This document shows, in pieces, positions 25,008-35,600 of a stretch of DNA of 64,000 nucleotides. This DNA is from Actinocrispum wychmicini (GTDB lineage Bacteria; Actinomycetota; Actinomycetes; Mycobacteriales; Pseudonocardiaceae): NCBI RefSeq assembly GCF_004345645.1, contig NZ_SLWS01000007.1:310001-374000 (forward strand). Direction: 5' to 3'. The notes beneath the pieces were generated by a model. It saw only the letters and a list, made by a program, of their open reading frames with translations. It made no database searches and had not been told where the DNA came from. Made by a program: the position numbers and the translations under genes. Position 1 is the first letter of the stretch. Each line of letters opens with the position of its first letter.

Positions 25008-26456
25008 ATGAACAGAAGGGTGGTCACGGCCGTAGCCGCGACCACGGCCTGGCTGACCCTCAGCCAGGCCGTGGCGTACGCCGAGACCGCCTTACCCGGC
25101 AGTGACGGAGCCGGTGACGGCTACTACCCACAGGACGGCAACGGCGGGTACGACGTCGGCGACTACAACCTGACGATCACCTACGACCCGGCCACCAACA
25201 AGCTCGACAGCACCGAGGTGGTCACCGCCACCGCCACCCAGCCGCTGAGCGCGTTCAATCTCGACCTGTACCGCCTGAAGGTCAGCTCGATCGACGTGGA
25301 CGGCATATCAGCGAAGTTCAGCCGCAGCGGCGACCACGAGTTGACCATCGACCTCCCCAACACAGTGGACCGCGGCCAGACCTTCAAGACCACGGTCAAG
25401 TACAGCGGCGAGCCCACCTCGATCTCCGGTCCACTCGGTGAAAACGGCTGGCACCACCTGAAGAGCGGCGCCGCGTACGTCGCCGGGGAGCCGCAGGGAT
25501 CGGCCGCCTGGTACGCGGTCAACGACACCCCGAAAGACAAGGCGACCTTCCACCTCACCATCACGGTTCCCGCGGAATGGGGGGTCATCTCCAACGGCAA
25601 GCAGAAAAGCAGCAGCAGGGTCGACGACGGCAAGAACACCAAGTCCGTGTGGGCCGAGGAAACCCCGATCGTGCCCTACATGACGACCGTGGCCATCGAC
25701 AAGTTCGACTTCACCTACGACACCGCCGACGACAAGACCCCGATTGTCAACGCCTACTCGCCGACCGCGTCCCAGGCCCAGAAGGACGCCGAAGCGAAGC
25801 TGCCCGAGGTGTTGACGTTCCTCACCGACAAGCTCGGCCCGTACCCGGTCGACGCCGCCGGCGGGATCTTCCACGGCACCAGCCTCGGGTTCTCCCTGGA
25901 GACCATGAGCCGGCCCGTGTACGCGGACTGGGCCGATCTGGAGACGATCGTGCACGAGAACACCCACCAGTGGTACGGCGACGCGGTGGCGGTGACCAAC
26001 TGGAAGGACATCTGCCTGAACGAGTGCTTCGCGTCCTACCTGCCGTGGATGTGGGCGGAGGAGAAGGACGGCACGAACCTGGACGACAAGTACCGGGCCG
26101 CCGTAACCGCCACGGACGACGACTACTGGACCAACACCGACAACAAACTCTACGACATGGGCCCCGGCCACGAGTTCACCTGGAACGGCGTCTACACCAA
26201 AGGCCCGCTCGCGTTGCACGCGCTACGCCGCACCATCGGGGACAAGAGCTTCACCAAGATCCTGAAGGACTGGCCGGCCCTGCACAAGAACGGTGACGCC
26301 ACCTTCAAGGACTGGCAGAAGTACGTGGAACTGGTAACGGGCAAGGACCTCTCCGGCTTCTTCGACGCGTGGTTCTACGGCAAGAGCAAGCCTGAGGACA
26401 AGTACCTCTACCCGGGCAAGCTCAAGCCGAAGACGGACAAGAAGAAGGCAGCTTAG
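25008..26456 (+). CDS. Secreted M1-family zinc metallopeptidase
   Basis: A 482-residue exported peptidase. The ATG at 25008 follows GAGGAAA and gives a clean signal peptide (VVTAVAATTAWLTLSQAVAYA). The N-terminal beta domain (about 45-210) is followed by the gluzincin core: HENTH at 316-320 with the third zinc ligand Glu339 in LNECFASY, 18 residues on, as in M1 peptidases. GTSLGFSLETM stands where the GAMEN exopeptidase motif normally lies, so substrate-end recognition may differ. The tail is Lys-rich. Without the usual long C-terminal helical domain it resembles the short secreted M1 peptidases of Streptomyces. It is transcribed alone and converges with the PUFA-like operon. Confidence 0.9.
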   Translation: MNRRVVTAVAATTAWLTLSQAVAYAETALPGSDGAGDGYYPQDGNGGYDVGDYNLTITYDPATNKLDSTEVVTATATQPLSAFNLDLYRLKVSSIDVDGISAKFSRSGDHELTIDLPNTVDRGQTFKTTVKYSGEPTSISGPLGENGWHHLKSGAAYVAGEPQGSAAWYAVNDTPKDKATFHLTITVPAEWGVISNGKQKSSSRVDDGKNTKSVWAEETPIVPYMTTVAIDKFDFTYDTADDKTPIVNAYSPTASQAQKDAEAKLPEVLTFLTDKLGPYPVDAAGGIFHGTSLGFSLETMSRPVYADWADLETIVHENTHQWYGDAVAVTNWKDICLNECFASYLPWMWAEEKDGTNLDDKYRAAVTATDDDYWTNTDNKLYDMGPGHEFTWNGVYTKGPLALHALRRTIGDKSFTKILKDWPALHKNGDATFKDWQKYVELVTGKDLSGFFDAWFYGKSKPEDKYLYPGKLKPKTDKKKAA

Positions 26457-26458
26457 GC

Positions 26459-26483
26459 CAGCCAGGACACCGTGGTGTGGCTG
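26459..26483. terminator. Hairpin between convergent M1 peptidase and pfaC-like genes
   Basis: CAGCCA (26459-26464) pairs with TGGCTG (26478-26483), with an inner CACC/GGTG stem and a three-base bulge. It starts three bases after the M1 peptidase stop and 28 bases before the pfaC-like stop, so it can end transcripts from both sides. The stem is modest. Confidence 0.4.
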
Positions 26484-26510
26484 TTCGACGTGGCCACCGC
26501 CAGTGAACGT

Positions 26511-29500
26511 CTACCCGCCGGCGACCACCCGAACGCCCAGGCGCTCGACCCGGTAGATCCGACGGCCGTCCACCCAGAGCCACGCGGTCGCGAAGGCCGT
26601 CGTTCCATGGATCGCGACTACGTCCAACTCGATCGTCACCAGGCGGTCACCGGGCACGACCTGGCCGCGGTATGTCCATGTGACCGGCTCGGTCAGGGCG
26701 ATCGGCTCGAACCGGGGGGCGGGCAGGTCGGCGCCCATGCCGCGGTTGGTCATGTACCACTGCAGCAGCTGGCACATCGCTTCGACGCCAAGGGAACCGG
26801 GCATCACCGGGTCCTGGAAGAAGTGGGCCCTGAAGAACCACGCGCCAGGGTCGACGTCCATCTCGGCGCGCAGCCGGCCGAGGCCGGCTGCGCCGCCGTG
26901 GGGCCAGTAGCCGGTGATCCGGTCGAGCATCATCAGCATCGGTCCCGCGAGCCGCAACCGTTGATCGGCGCCGGACAACGGCGGTGTCCGCGGGCAGGGT
27001 TCTTCGAGACGGGAGCGTTCTTCCGGTGACGGGGGCAGGCCAGGCTGTTCGGCGAGCGCGGCCGACGAGAAGTAGCCGAACACGGCGGTGCCGCTGAGCA
27101 ACGGTGTGCCGTCGGCGTAGCAGTCGATCGCGAACGACTCGATGATCATCCCGTTGATGTGTGACACGGTAGTCAGGCGGACGGTGGTGTGCACGGTGCC
27201 GGTGCCCGGCCGGACTTCCCGGAACATGCGCACGTCACCGTCGAGGTTGCGGAACAGCAGTTCACTGTCGATCTGCACCGGGCTGCCGACGTAACAGCCC
27301 AGCCAGCCGCACGGTTGCAGCGCGATCTCCATCAGGACCGCGACGGGCATGGTGGGGTTGCCGTTGTCGGTGAAGTACCACGCTTCGGCGGGCACGTCGT
27401 ACTCACAGTCCACAGTGGACCCAATGGTCATGCCCTGGTACGGACCGTTCACCGCGGTGATCCTGGTCATGAAATGGTAGGGCGGTCCGGGTAGCCGTGG
27501 TCCCCGCCGGGGTCCGACGAAGGGCTCCGCCATCGGTCCCAGGCCGTCGGTGGGCCGTCCCCAGGCGCACGCCAGCAAGGACGCATAGCCGAGGCGCAGC
27601 CCGCCGATCTCGGCGATGGGTGTCGACTCGACGTGACCGCGAAGGCCGCCGAGAAGCGGGAGCGGGACTGGTTCGGCGGTACGTTGGACGGTCGGCGGCC
27701 CGAGGTGCCGCCAGTGGTCCAACGGCCAGTCCGGCACCAACCGCACCGAACAGTCCTTGACGTGCAAGGCTTTGACGCCGTCGACGGTGACCAGAACGTC
27801 CGCGGTCACGGCCGGGATCGGCCCCGCCGTCACGGACGACACGAACACCTCGTACGTCAGGCACCGGCTGTGTGTCGTGACCTGGCCACGGCAGCGCATC
27901 CGCGACGACCGCCCCGACACCGGTTCGAAGCGCCAGGCGTCGCGGCCGATCGTGAACCCGCATGCGGCGAGGTAGAACGACACGGCTTGCAGGCAGCCCT
28001 CGGACATGAGCGTGCCCGGCATACACGGGTCGTTGTGGAAGTGGCCTTCGAAGAACCAGTCGTCCGGGCTGACCGCGGTCTCCGCTCGCAGGTAGCCGCG
28101 CCGCCAAGGGCCGCCCTTGGGGTCGAAGACGGGGACCTCGCCGAGCAGCCGCATGCGCCCGGCGCCGGTCCGGGGGCTGCGCACATCGGCGCGGGTGACC
28201 TCCCAGCCTGGCCCGAAGCACGCGTCTGGATGGCCTTCGGTGAACGCGAGGACTGCGGCCGCGTCAAAGGAGTCCTTGGTATGTCGGACGGATGAGTCCA
28301 GCGGTCCGTCCAAAGTGGGCACTTCAGTGGCCGGGTCCCACAGCACGCCACCGGTGTTCGCCAGTTCGTCGTCGGCGAAGAATCCGGCCTGTCCGTGGCG
28401 TACCGTCAACACGAGTTCGCCGTTGCTGCGGCAGTCGTATTCGAAGAAGAAGAGCCTGATCGGGCCGTGCGTGACGTGGTCGACCACGCGGATCTCGTAG
28501 TCGAGGGTCGTCCCGGCTGCCGGTGGGCTGGTGTGGAACGTGACCTCGCTGCCCAGCAGGCGGTAGACGCGTTCGCCGCGGTTGCCCAGGTCCGCGCCGA
28601 GCCAGCTGATCAGCAGCAGGTCCGCCTGGCCGGCCTCGACGAGCAGCCCGGGCGGCATCCGGCCAGTGGCGTCGAGATACCAGGCGTCGAGGGTGACGTC
28701 GGTCCGCGTCCAGATCGTGCCGGTGCCCATGGACCCGGGCACGGCGTCGATGCCGGTGACCCGGTCGGCGAGCAGCAACGGCGGGCCGGGCATCCGGGTC
28801 TGCCGCACGTCGTCGTCCTGGACCGCGAACATCGGGCCGAAGACCTCGGAGATCCGCCCGGTGGCGAGGTGTTCGAGCTGGGCGCGATCGAATCTCGGAC
28901 CCGGCCGCCCCATGGACGGCTGTGCCAGCGCCCGCAAGGCAGTGGCACGCGTGGCCAGGAACTGGGCATGAGCTTCGCCCTGCAGGGAGAGATGCTGGCG
29001 GTGGGCGGCGGTGACCAATTGCCGCCACGCCACGGCTGGCGGGGGCTGTGTGCGAGTCGCCGCCGGCTTGAGGTCGGGTGCTCGTTCCATCACCATGTAG
29101 CCGACCGTCGGCGGTGCTGGTAGCCGGGCGGGAATGCGCACGGTCGGACCGGTTTTCCCCGGCGGTGTCCTGAAGTACTCGGTGAGCGCGTCGATGTGCA
29201 CCTTGACACCGGCGGCGGCCAGTTCAGCGACCACAGTGGACAGTTGCCACAACCCGGCGTCCCGTGGCCCGTCCAGAGCGACGGCCAGGTGCTCACGGTC
29301 ACCGAGAATCCGGCGGATCCAGCCGGTGCACTGGGCGGCGGGCCCGTGCTCGACGAACACCCGGACGCCATCCTGCCAGGCGCGTTCGATCACGGCGGGG
29401 AAGTCGACCGGCGATATCGCCTGTTCGGTGAGCGCGTCCGCGGCCGACTCCTCGGTCGGGTAGTACCACTCGCCGGTGGCACCGCGGTAGAACCGGATTC

Positions 29501-32500
29501 CCGGCGCGGCTGTCGTGGGCCGCCGGTGCAGCGCGTGCCAGCGGTCCCGGACCTCGGTGACTTCCGGGGCGTGGGCGACCAGGTCGTAGTGGATCTCGGC
29601 GCAGCCGTCCGGTGCGAGGCGCTCGACGAACGCCAGGCACGCCTCCCGTTCGCCCGCGATGACACTCGTCCCTGGAGCGCAGATAGCCGTCAGGTGCACG
29701 GCGTGCTCGCCTTGCACCAGGTCACGGACCCGTTCCGCATCCGCCGACACGACGAACCCGCCCCAACGCTCCCCCGTGATGCCGGACCGGGACCAATACC
29801 GACGCACGGCGCGCAGTTCGCCACCCAATTCGTGAGTGAACAGCTCGCTGGCTCGCGCGTCGGCGGCCAGCGCGTGCGGGTCGGTCCACACATCCAACGC
29901 CACCAACGCCGACGACTCCCCCGACGAGTACCCGATCGCCGCTTGTGGCTCTACGCCGAGGATTTCGCGGCTGATCCGGGTGTGCAGCCGGGCGAGGTAG
30001 CCGACGCCGAGGATCTGGTCGAGCGAGTCGTTCGGCCGTCCGTCACCTCGATAGGCCCAGCCGGCCAGTTCAGCGCCGGCCATGTCGGCCAGCGGCGCGA
30101 AGGCCAGCATCAGGTCGGCGCCCATGCCGGCGTACGCGGCGGAACCCTTGGTGTAGACGAAGGCTGTCTCGCCGTCGAGTGGAGTCTCGCGGAACGCGAC
30201 ACCGTCCGGCCGCGGTGCGCCTTCGGTGAGCCACTTCCGGGCCGCTGTGAGCTGCGAGGCCAGGTGCACGCTGTCGCGTGCGAGCACGGCCAGCCTTGCC
30301 GGGCCGTTCTCAGCGCCGGCCAGGACATCGGATCGGTCCGTCCCTGAATACAGGTGCACCTGTGGTGGACGCGTCGACACCCACGGCTCGGCGGCTGCCG
30401 CGCGCAACCGGATCCGGTGGGGTGTCGCACCCAGCACCGGGGTGACAACGTCGGCGGTGGTGGCGGCCGGGCGCGGGTCTGCTCGACGGCCCATTCTCGG
30501 CGCGGCGCGGTGCTGGAGTGCGAGGGCTGCCGCCGCCACGCCGAGCAGGCCGCGAGCCGCGTGTGGTGACCCGAACAGTGCGGCGGGGTCGAAGTCGCCC
30601 GCGTCGCCGATCGCCAGGTCGGCTGGGGTGTCGTCCAGTGTTGGACAGACGAGCGCGATTGCCCGTTCGGCGTCGGCGAGCCGCTTGAGTACCAGAACGA
30701 CAGCGCCGTCCGCTGGAGTCGACGGCAGGCCGAGTTCGCTGGCCGCCGCGCGGTGCACCGGCTCGTCCGACAGGTCGACGGCACCGACCACGGCGGCGTC
30801 AATCTCTCCCGTCCGCAGCGCGCGCACAGCCAGTTCGAGTGCGGCCAGTCCGGATGCCTCCTCGGCGAACACGGCGAAGGCGGGGCCGGACAGGTCGAGT
30901 TGACCGCCGATGCGGTTGGCGGCGATGTTCGCCATGCTGCCCAGCACGCGCGCCGCGGTCACTGACGCGCCGAACCCCTCCCCCGCCTTGGCGTCCCCGT
31001 GCCAGGCGTCGAGCCGCTGCCCGACGTCCACCCGGGCGATCTCCGGGTCGGTCCCCATCCCGATCAGCACTGCCGTGCGTGGCGGCAACTGGACGTCGGC
31101 GGCGGCTTCGCGGGCGGCCTCCAACACGAGGACTTGCTGGCCCAGCGTTTCGGCGAGATCCCTTGGTGGGTAACGTAGTCCCGCCAGGGCGACCTCGATG
31201 TCCCGCTGGTGGTCGAGCGCTTGTCCGGTCAGGAGTGCGTCACGGAACGCGTCGACGCCGTGGCCACCGATCCGCGTGCCGATGGAGACGACGGCGATGT
31301 CGTCGGCGGGCTTGGCGACACTGGACGTTGCCGGGTGGCCGTCGAAGGCTTCGACGATGAGATGGGCGTTGTTGCCGCCGAACCCGAACGCACTGATCGC
31401 AGCGCGCCGCCGTCCTTGCCACGGCTCGTTGGCCGTCAACAGCCGCAGCGGGCTCTGGGACAGTTCGTCGATCGGGTCCGTCGTACCCGCTGTCGCCGGA
31501 CGCACGCCGGCTTCGATGGCACCGAGCAACTTGAGCAGCCCGGCGGCCCCGGAGGCGGTCAACAGGTGGCCGACGTTCGACTTGGCGGAACCGACGGGCA
31601 GGTCGCGATGCCCGGCGAAGAACCGGGCCGTCGCTCTGGCCTCCACCGTGTCGCCGACCCGCGTGCCGGTGGCGTGACATTCCAGCAGTGACACGGTGTC
31701 CGGCTGGATGCCCGCTTGGTCGTACGCCGCGCGCATGGCCCGGATCTGGCCGTCTTCGTCGGGCACCAGGAACCCACCCGTTCGCCCGTCGTTGGACAGG
31801 CCGACACCACGGATGACCCCGTGGACGGGAATGCGCGCGTCGATGGCGTCGCGCAGCCGCATCAGCGCCACGATCGCCGCGCCCTCAGCCGGGACCAGCC
31901 CGTCCGCCTGGCGGTGGAACGGCCGGCTGCGTCCGGTGGGGCTCAGGCCGCCCAGAGCCGCGAAGCCGGCAGTGATGACCATGCCGTCACAGCCGCTGAC
32001 CGCGCCGGCCAGCATCAGGTCCGCGGTGCCGTCGTGCAGCCGGTCACAAGCGATTTTTACAGCGTAAAGTGCCGAGGCGCACGCCGCGTCCAGAGCGACG
32101 GCACCGCCACCGAGTCCCAACGCCCGAGCCGCGGTGTGCGCGGGCAGGCCGGAGCAGAACCGCGACCGAGCGTCCACACCGGACATCGCAGGCAGCGTCG
32201 CCAGCAACTCGGGGCGGTCGGCCAGCCAGACCCGCTCGGCGTAGGCGGCAAGCCCTCGGCTGGGGAACCCGAGACTGCCCAGGACCAGCCCCGCCCGGTC
32301 GAGCGGGCGGCTGGTCTCCCGCAACGCCGCCCGCCCCGCGTGCAGCACCCAGCGCAGCGCCGGATCGTAACCGGCGACCTCCTCGGCGTCGATGTGGAAG
32401 CCGTCCGGGTCGAACACGTCGTCAAAGCCACGCACAAGCCCGGCGGTGTCCGGCGCCGAGAGGTGTGGCATGCGCCAGTCCTCCGGACGCACCGTCGCGA

Positions 32501-32615
32501 GGCTGACCCTGCCATGTACGACGTTGTCCCAGAACTGGCCGGGATCCAACGCACCGGGCAGCACGCACCCCTGACCGACGATCGCGATCGGCTCGAACCC
32601 ACCCGCCGCCGTCAT
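26511..32615 (-). CDS. pfaC: PfaC-like PUFA-synthase subunit: KS-CLF-AT-DH-DH
   Basis: A 2034-residue iterative synthase subunit. KS (about 8-425) has the active Cys in DAACASA near 177 and His residues in HATGTR and NVGHLL. A second KS-like fold (about 440-700) lacks the Cys (PAFAVFAEEASGLA), as in chain-length factors. An acyltransferase follows (FVYTKGSAAYAGMG near 822; nucleophile in GYSSGES near 898). Four hotdog units make two double-hotdog FabA-type dehydratases; the second and fourth carry active-site motifs (HFHNDPCMPG near 1527, HFFQDPVMPG near 1933), while the first and third are degenerate. This order matches myxobacterial Pfa3, without its C-terminal AGPAT. The ATG at 32615 overlaps the pfaA-like stop (ATGA). 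It is the last gene of the operon. Confidence 0.88.
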   Translation of the reverse strand: MTAAGGFEPIAIVGQGCVLPGALDPGQFWDNVVHGRVSLATVRPEDWRMPHLSAPDTAGLVRGFDDVFDPDGFHIDAEEVAGYDPALRWVLHAGRAALRETSRPLDRAGLVLGSLGFPSRGLAAYAERVWLADRPELLATLPAMSGVDARSRFCSGLPAHTAARALGLGGGAVALDAACASALYAVKIACDRLHDGTADLMLAGAVSGCDGMVITAGFAALGGLSPTGRSRPFHRQADGLVPAEGAAIVALMRLRDAIDARIPVHGVIRGVGLSNDGRTGGFLVPDEDGQIRAMRAAYDQAGIQPDTVSLLECHATGTRVGDTVEARATARFFAGHRDLPVGSAKSNVGHLLTASGAAGLLKLLGAIEAGVRPATAGTTDPIDELSQSPLRLLTANEPWQGRRRAAISAFGFGGNNAHLIVEAFDGHPATSSVAKPADDIAVVSIGTRIGGHGVDAFRDALLTGQALDHQRDIEVALAGLRYPPRDLAETLGQQVLVLEAAREAAADVQLPPRTAVLIGMGTDPEIARVDVGQRLDAWHGDAKAGEGFGASVTAARVLGSMANIAANRIGGQLDLSGPAFAVFAEEASGLAALELAVRALRTGEIDAAVVGAVDLSDEPVHRAAASELGLPSTPADGAVVLVLKRLADAERAIALVCPTLDDTPADLAIGDAGDFDPAALFGSPHAARGLLGVAAAALALQHRAAPRMGRRADPRPAATTADVVTPVLGATPHRIRLRAAAAEPWVSTRPPQVHLYSGTDRSDVLAGAENGPARLAVLARDSVHLASQLTAARKWLTEGAPRPDGVAFRETPLDGETAFVYTKGSAAYAGMGADLMLAFAPLADMAGAELAGWAYRGDGRPNDSLDQILGVGYLARLHTRISREILGVEPQAAIGYSSGESSALVALDVWTDPHALAADARASELFTHELGGELRAVRRYWSRSGITGERWGGFVVSADAERVRDLVQGEHAVHLTAICAPGTSVIAGEREACLAFVERLAPDGCAEIHYDLVAHAPEVTEVRDRWHALHRRPTTAAPGIRFYRGATGEWYYPTEESAADALTEQAISPVDFPAVIERAWQDGVRVFVEHGPAAQCTGWIRRILGDREHLAVALDGPRDAGLWQLSTVVAELAAAGVKVHIDALTEYFRTPPGKTGPTVRIPARLPAPPTVGYMVMERAPDLKPAATRTQPPPAVAWRQLVTAAHRQHLSLQGEAHAQFLATRATALRALAQPSMGRPGPRFDRAQLEHLATGRISEVFGPMFAVQDDDVRQTRMPGPPLLLADRVTGIDAVPGSMGTGTIWTRTDVTLDAWYLDATGRMPPGLLVEAGQADLLLISWLGADLGNRGERVYRLLGSEVTFHTSPPAAGTTLDYEIRVVDHVTHGPIRLFFFEYDCRSNGELVLTVRHGQAGFFADDELANTGGVLWDPATEVPTLDGPLDSSVRHTKDSFDAAAVLAFTEGHPDACFGPGWEVTRADVRSPRTGAGRMRLLGEVPVFDPKGGPWRRGYLRAETAVSPDDWFFEGHFHNDPCMPGTLMSEGCLQAVSFYLAACGFTIGRDAWRFEPVSGRSSRMRCRGQVTTHSRCLTYEVFVSSVTAGPIPAVTADVLVTVDGVKALHVKDCSVRLVPDWPLDHWRHLGPPTVQRTAEPVPLPLLGGLRGHVESTPIAEIGGLRLGYASLLACAWGRPTDGLGPMAEPFVGPRRGPRLPGPPYHFMTRITAVNGPYQGMTIGSTVDCEYDVPAEAWYFTDNGNPTMPVAVLMEIALQPCGWLGCYVGSPVQIDSELLFRNLDGDVRMFREVRPGTGTVHTTVRLTTVSHINGMIIESFAIDCYADGTPLLSGTAVFGYFSSAALAEQPGLPPSPEERSRLEEPCPRTPPLSGADQRLRLAGPMLMMLDRITGYWPHGGAAGLGRLRAEMDVDPGAWFFRAHFFQDPVMPGSLGVEAMCQLLQWYMTNRGMGADLPAPRFEPIALTEPVTWTYRGQVVPGDRLVTIELDVVAIHGTTAFATAWLWVDGRRIYRVERLGVRVVAGG

Positions 32616-35600
32616 GTCGACCTCATGTCGGGTCGACTGACCAGACTGACACCGAGCAGTTCGATGCCCGGCTTGTCCTCGTCCAGCAGGACGACATCGC
32701 ACCGTGCCTGTCCATTCGCGATGGTCCCAGCCCGTACCAGGCAACGGAGTCCGCCCGCGGCCGGGCCGGTGCGGTGGACACGCAACTCGTCCACGGCCAT
32801 CGGCAACGTCGCGGTGCCGGTGGCGTGACTTGCCCACAGCACCGCCGCCTGCAACGCGCCGTCCACAGCGGCCGCGTCCGTCCACCATGGACCGCCGGGC
32901 CATCCGATGTCCCGTACGCCAACGACACGTGCGTCCACTCCGCTCGCGGAAAGCGCGTCGACCCGTCGCAGTACACGAAAGCCGGGACCATGGAACAGCG
33001 CGGGGTGGTCGTACACGGAGTGGACGGGGGTGCCGTCAGGTGGGCTCCAGGATTGGGCCTCCGCATCTCGGGTGGCAAGGCGGGCACGGTAGTGCGCGAT
33101 GCCCGACAACGACTTGAGCGTCAGTTGGCCGTCGTCGGCCTGGCAGTCGATGGTGAAGCGGTGACCCGCGGTCAGGTTCGGGAGGTCGACGCGTCGCAGC
33201 ACCTGGATGTCGCGTAGGTTCGTCTCCCGGTCCGGGTACCGCGACCTGCCGGCCGCCGCGAACCACTCCATCGCGATCGCCAGTGGGAGTACCGGTGTCC
33301 CGGCTGGGGCGTGATCCAGCAGATAGCCGTGCGTACGCGTGTCCACTGTGACCTCGGCGGTGAACCGCGTTGTCACGTCGGCGGTTTGGCCCGCACTGAC
33401 CAGCACCTGGACGGTGTCCTCGGCGTCGATCTCGGCGACGAACGCACGTGCGCCCAAGTCCAACGGCACAAGGGGCATGCCACGTTGGGTGAAGTGGGTC
33501 GCGAGGGCCGGTGTGACCATGCCTCCGGCCCACGGTCCCCAGGCGATCGAACGGACTCGGCACGTGGGCCGGCGCGCACGCTCGGCGCACGCCAGTTGGT
33601 TGAGGGTTTCGTTGGCCATCGCGTAGTCGCTTTGGCCCTCGTTGCCGAAACGGGCGGCGACCGAGGAGAAGACGCACAGCAGCGTCAGTGGATCGTCCGC
33701 GGTGGCGGCCAGCAATGCTTGCCAGCCCGTCACCTTCGTGGCGTACACGTGGTCGAATTGTTCGTCAGTCTTGTCAGCGATACGCTTGTCCGCGAGCACC
33801 CCGGCGCCGTGGACGAGAGCCGTGATCGGCCCCCATTCCTGCCGCACGCGATCCAATTCCCGGTCCAACGCCGCTCGGTCCGTGACGTCCACAGCGGCGT
33901 AGCGCACCGTAGCGCCGCGACGCTCCAACGCCACGAGCGTGGCGCGCACCTCGCGAGCGGCAAGGACTTCGCGGGCACGGGCCGCCACGAGTGCGGGCGT
34001 GGCCGTCGGGTCGTCCAGCGCGAACTGCCGGATGAGTGACTTCTCGTCGCGGGCCGCGGCGACGCGCGGAGGCTCGTCGGCCAGGTCGGTTCGCCCGACA
34101 AGCAGCACTCTGGGACGGCGAACAGCAAGCTCGATCAACGACGCAGCGGTGACGCCGCGACCACCACCCGTCGCCACCACAACAGAGTCAGCCGTGATCA
34201 CAGGTGCGGCGGACGGAACGGAGGCGTCCCGCAGGCCGACGGTCCATCGGCTGCCATCAGCACGCAACCCCACGTCGAGCGTTGCCCCACCGGTCAGCAG
34301 TTCCTCGACGATCGCCGCGGCGACGGCGTTGTCGTCACGGATGCCGCGCTCGCAGTCGATGGCTTTCACCGCCGCGAGCGGCCATTCCCGTGCGGCGGTC
34401 CTGGCCAGTGCCGCGAACCCACCGAGCCAGGCGCGGTCCGGATCGGGAGCGACGAGACCGAAACACCCACCGGTGTCCTGCACGGTCACGAAGACCCCAC
34501 CCTGGTCGGCCATGCCGACAGCCACCGACCGGGCGGCTCGGAAGGCGTTACGGTTCAACGCAAAGCCCTGCTCCGGACCAGCCAATGGGGCCATCCCGCC
34601 GAGCAGGATCACGCCCCATGCATCCGGCGCGGGAGAATCATCGGCCACGGCGGTGATGTCATGGGCGGCGAGTCGCTCGACCACTGCCGGTGCCAACCCA
34701 CTGCCGCCGTCCACGACGACAAGTGGGGAAACTGTGAGGCCAGCCATCGCCAGGCCGCAGGGCGGCGCTGGCACCGGCCTGACCTGTAATCGACGCAACG
34801 ACGGTCGTTCCGGCGGACCGGGGTCGCCGTTTCCAGTGCCGTCCCGATGGCCGTTTCGGTTGTCATCGACCCAGTGGACGACCTGGTCGAGGGTACGCAG
34901 TTGGAACAGTTGCGCCATTTCCGGCGAGTCGGCTTCGGGCATGCCGGCGACACGTTGCCGGACGGCGGCGAAGATCTCCACCTTCTTGATCGAGTCGATC
35001 CCCAGGTCCGCCTCCAGGTCCATGCCGCCGTCGAGCATGTCGGCCGGATAGCCGGTCTTGTCGGCGACCACCTCCAGCAACAGCCCCAAATCCATGGCGG
35101 TGACCGGCGCCGGTGGCAACGGCACGGGAGCCGGAGCCACCGGTGGCGGCGCGAGGACAGGCGGTGTCATGACGGGCGGTGGCGTCATGATGGGTGGTGG
35201 CGTCATGATGGGTGGTGCCATCGCAGGGGGTGGTTGTGTCTCGGAGTACGTGCCTGGCGCCGCGAACGTCGCGAATGTCTGCTCCGCCATCCGCAGGAAC
35301 GTGCGGTGGGCATCGGCGAGGACGTCCTGGAAATGCATGTGCGCCTCAGCGGTCTGGCGTTGCAGCTCGGCGACCGTGGCGAGCCACTGCGGGCCCGGCT
35401 CGGTGTACGGAACTGCCTGCGACACAGGTTCACGGCGATCGGGCATAGCGGTCTCCACGACGACAGGGGCGGGAAGGACGGGTGGTACGCGATAACCGGT
35501 GCCGTTGATGGTCACGGACATCCGTGGCGGATTCTGCGATCGTGGCGGCGGCGAGACCCGGTGCCCGGACAGATCCAACGGCACACCCCGAACAGCCAGG

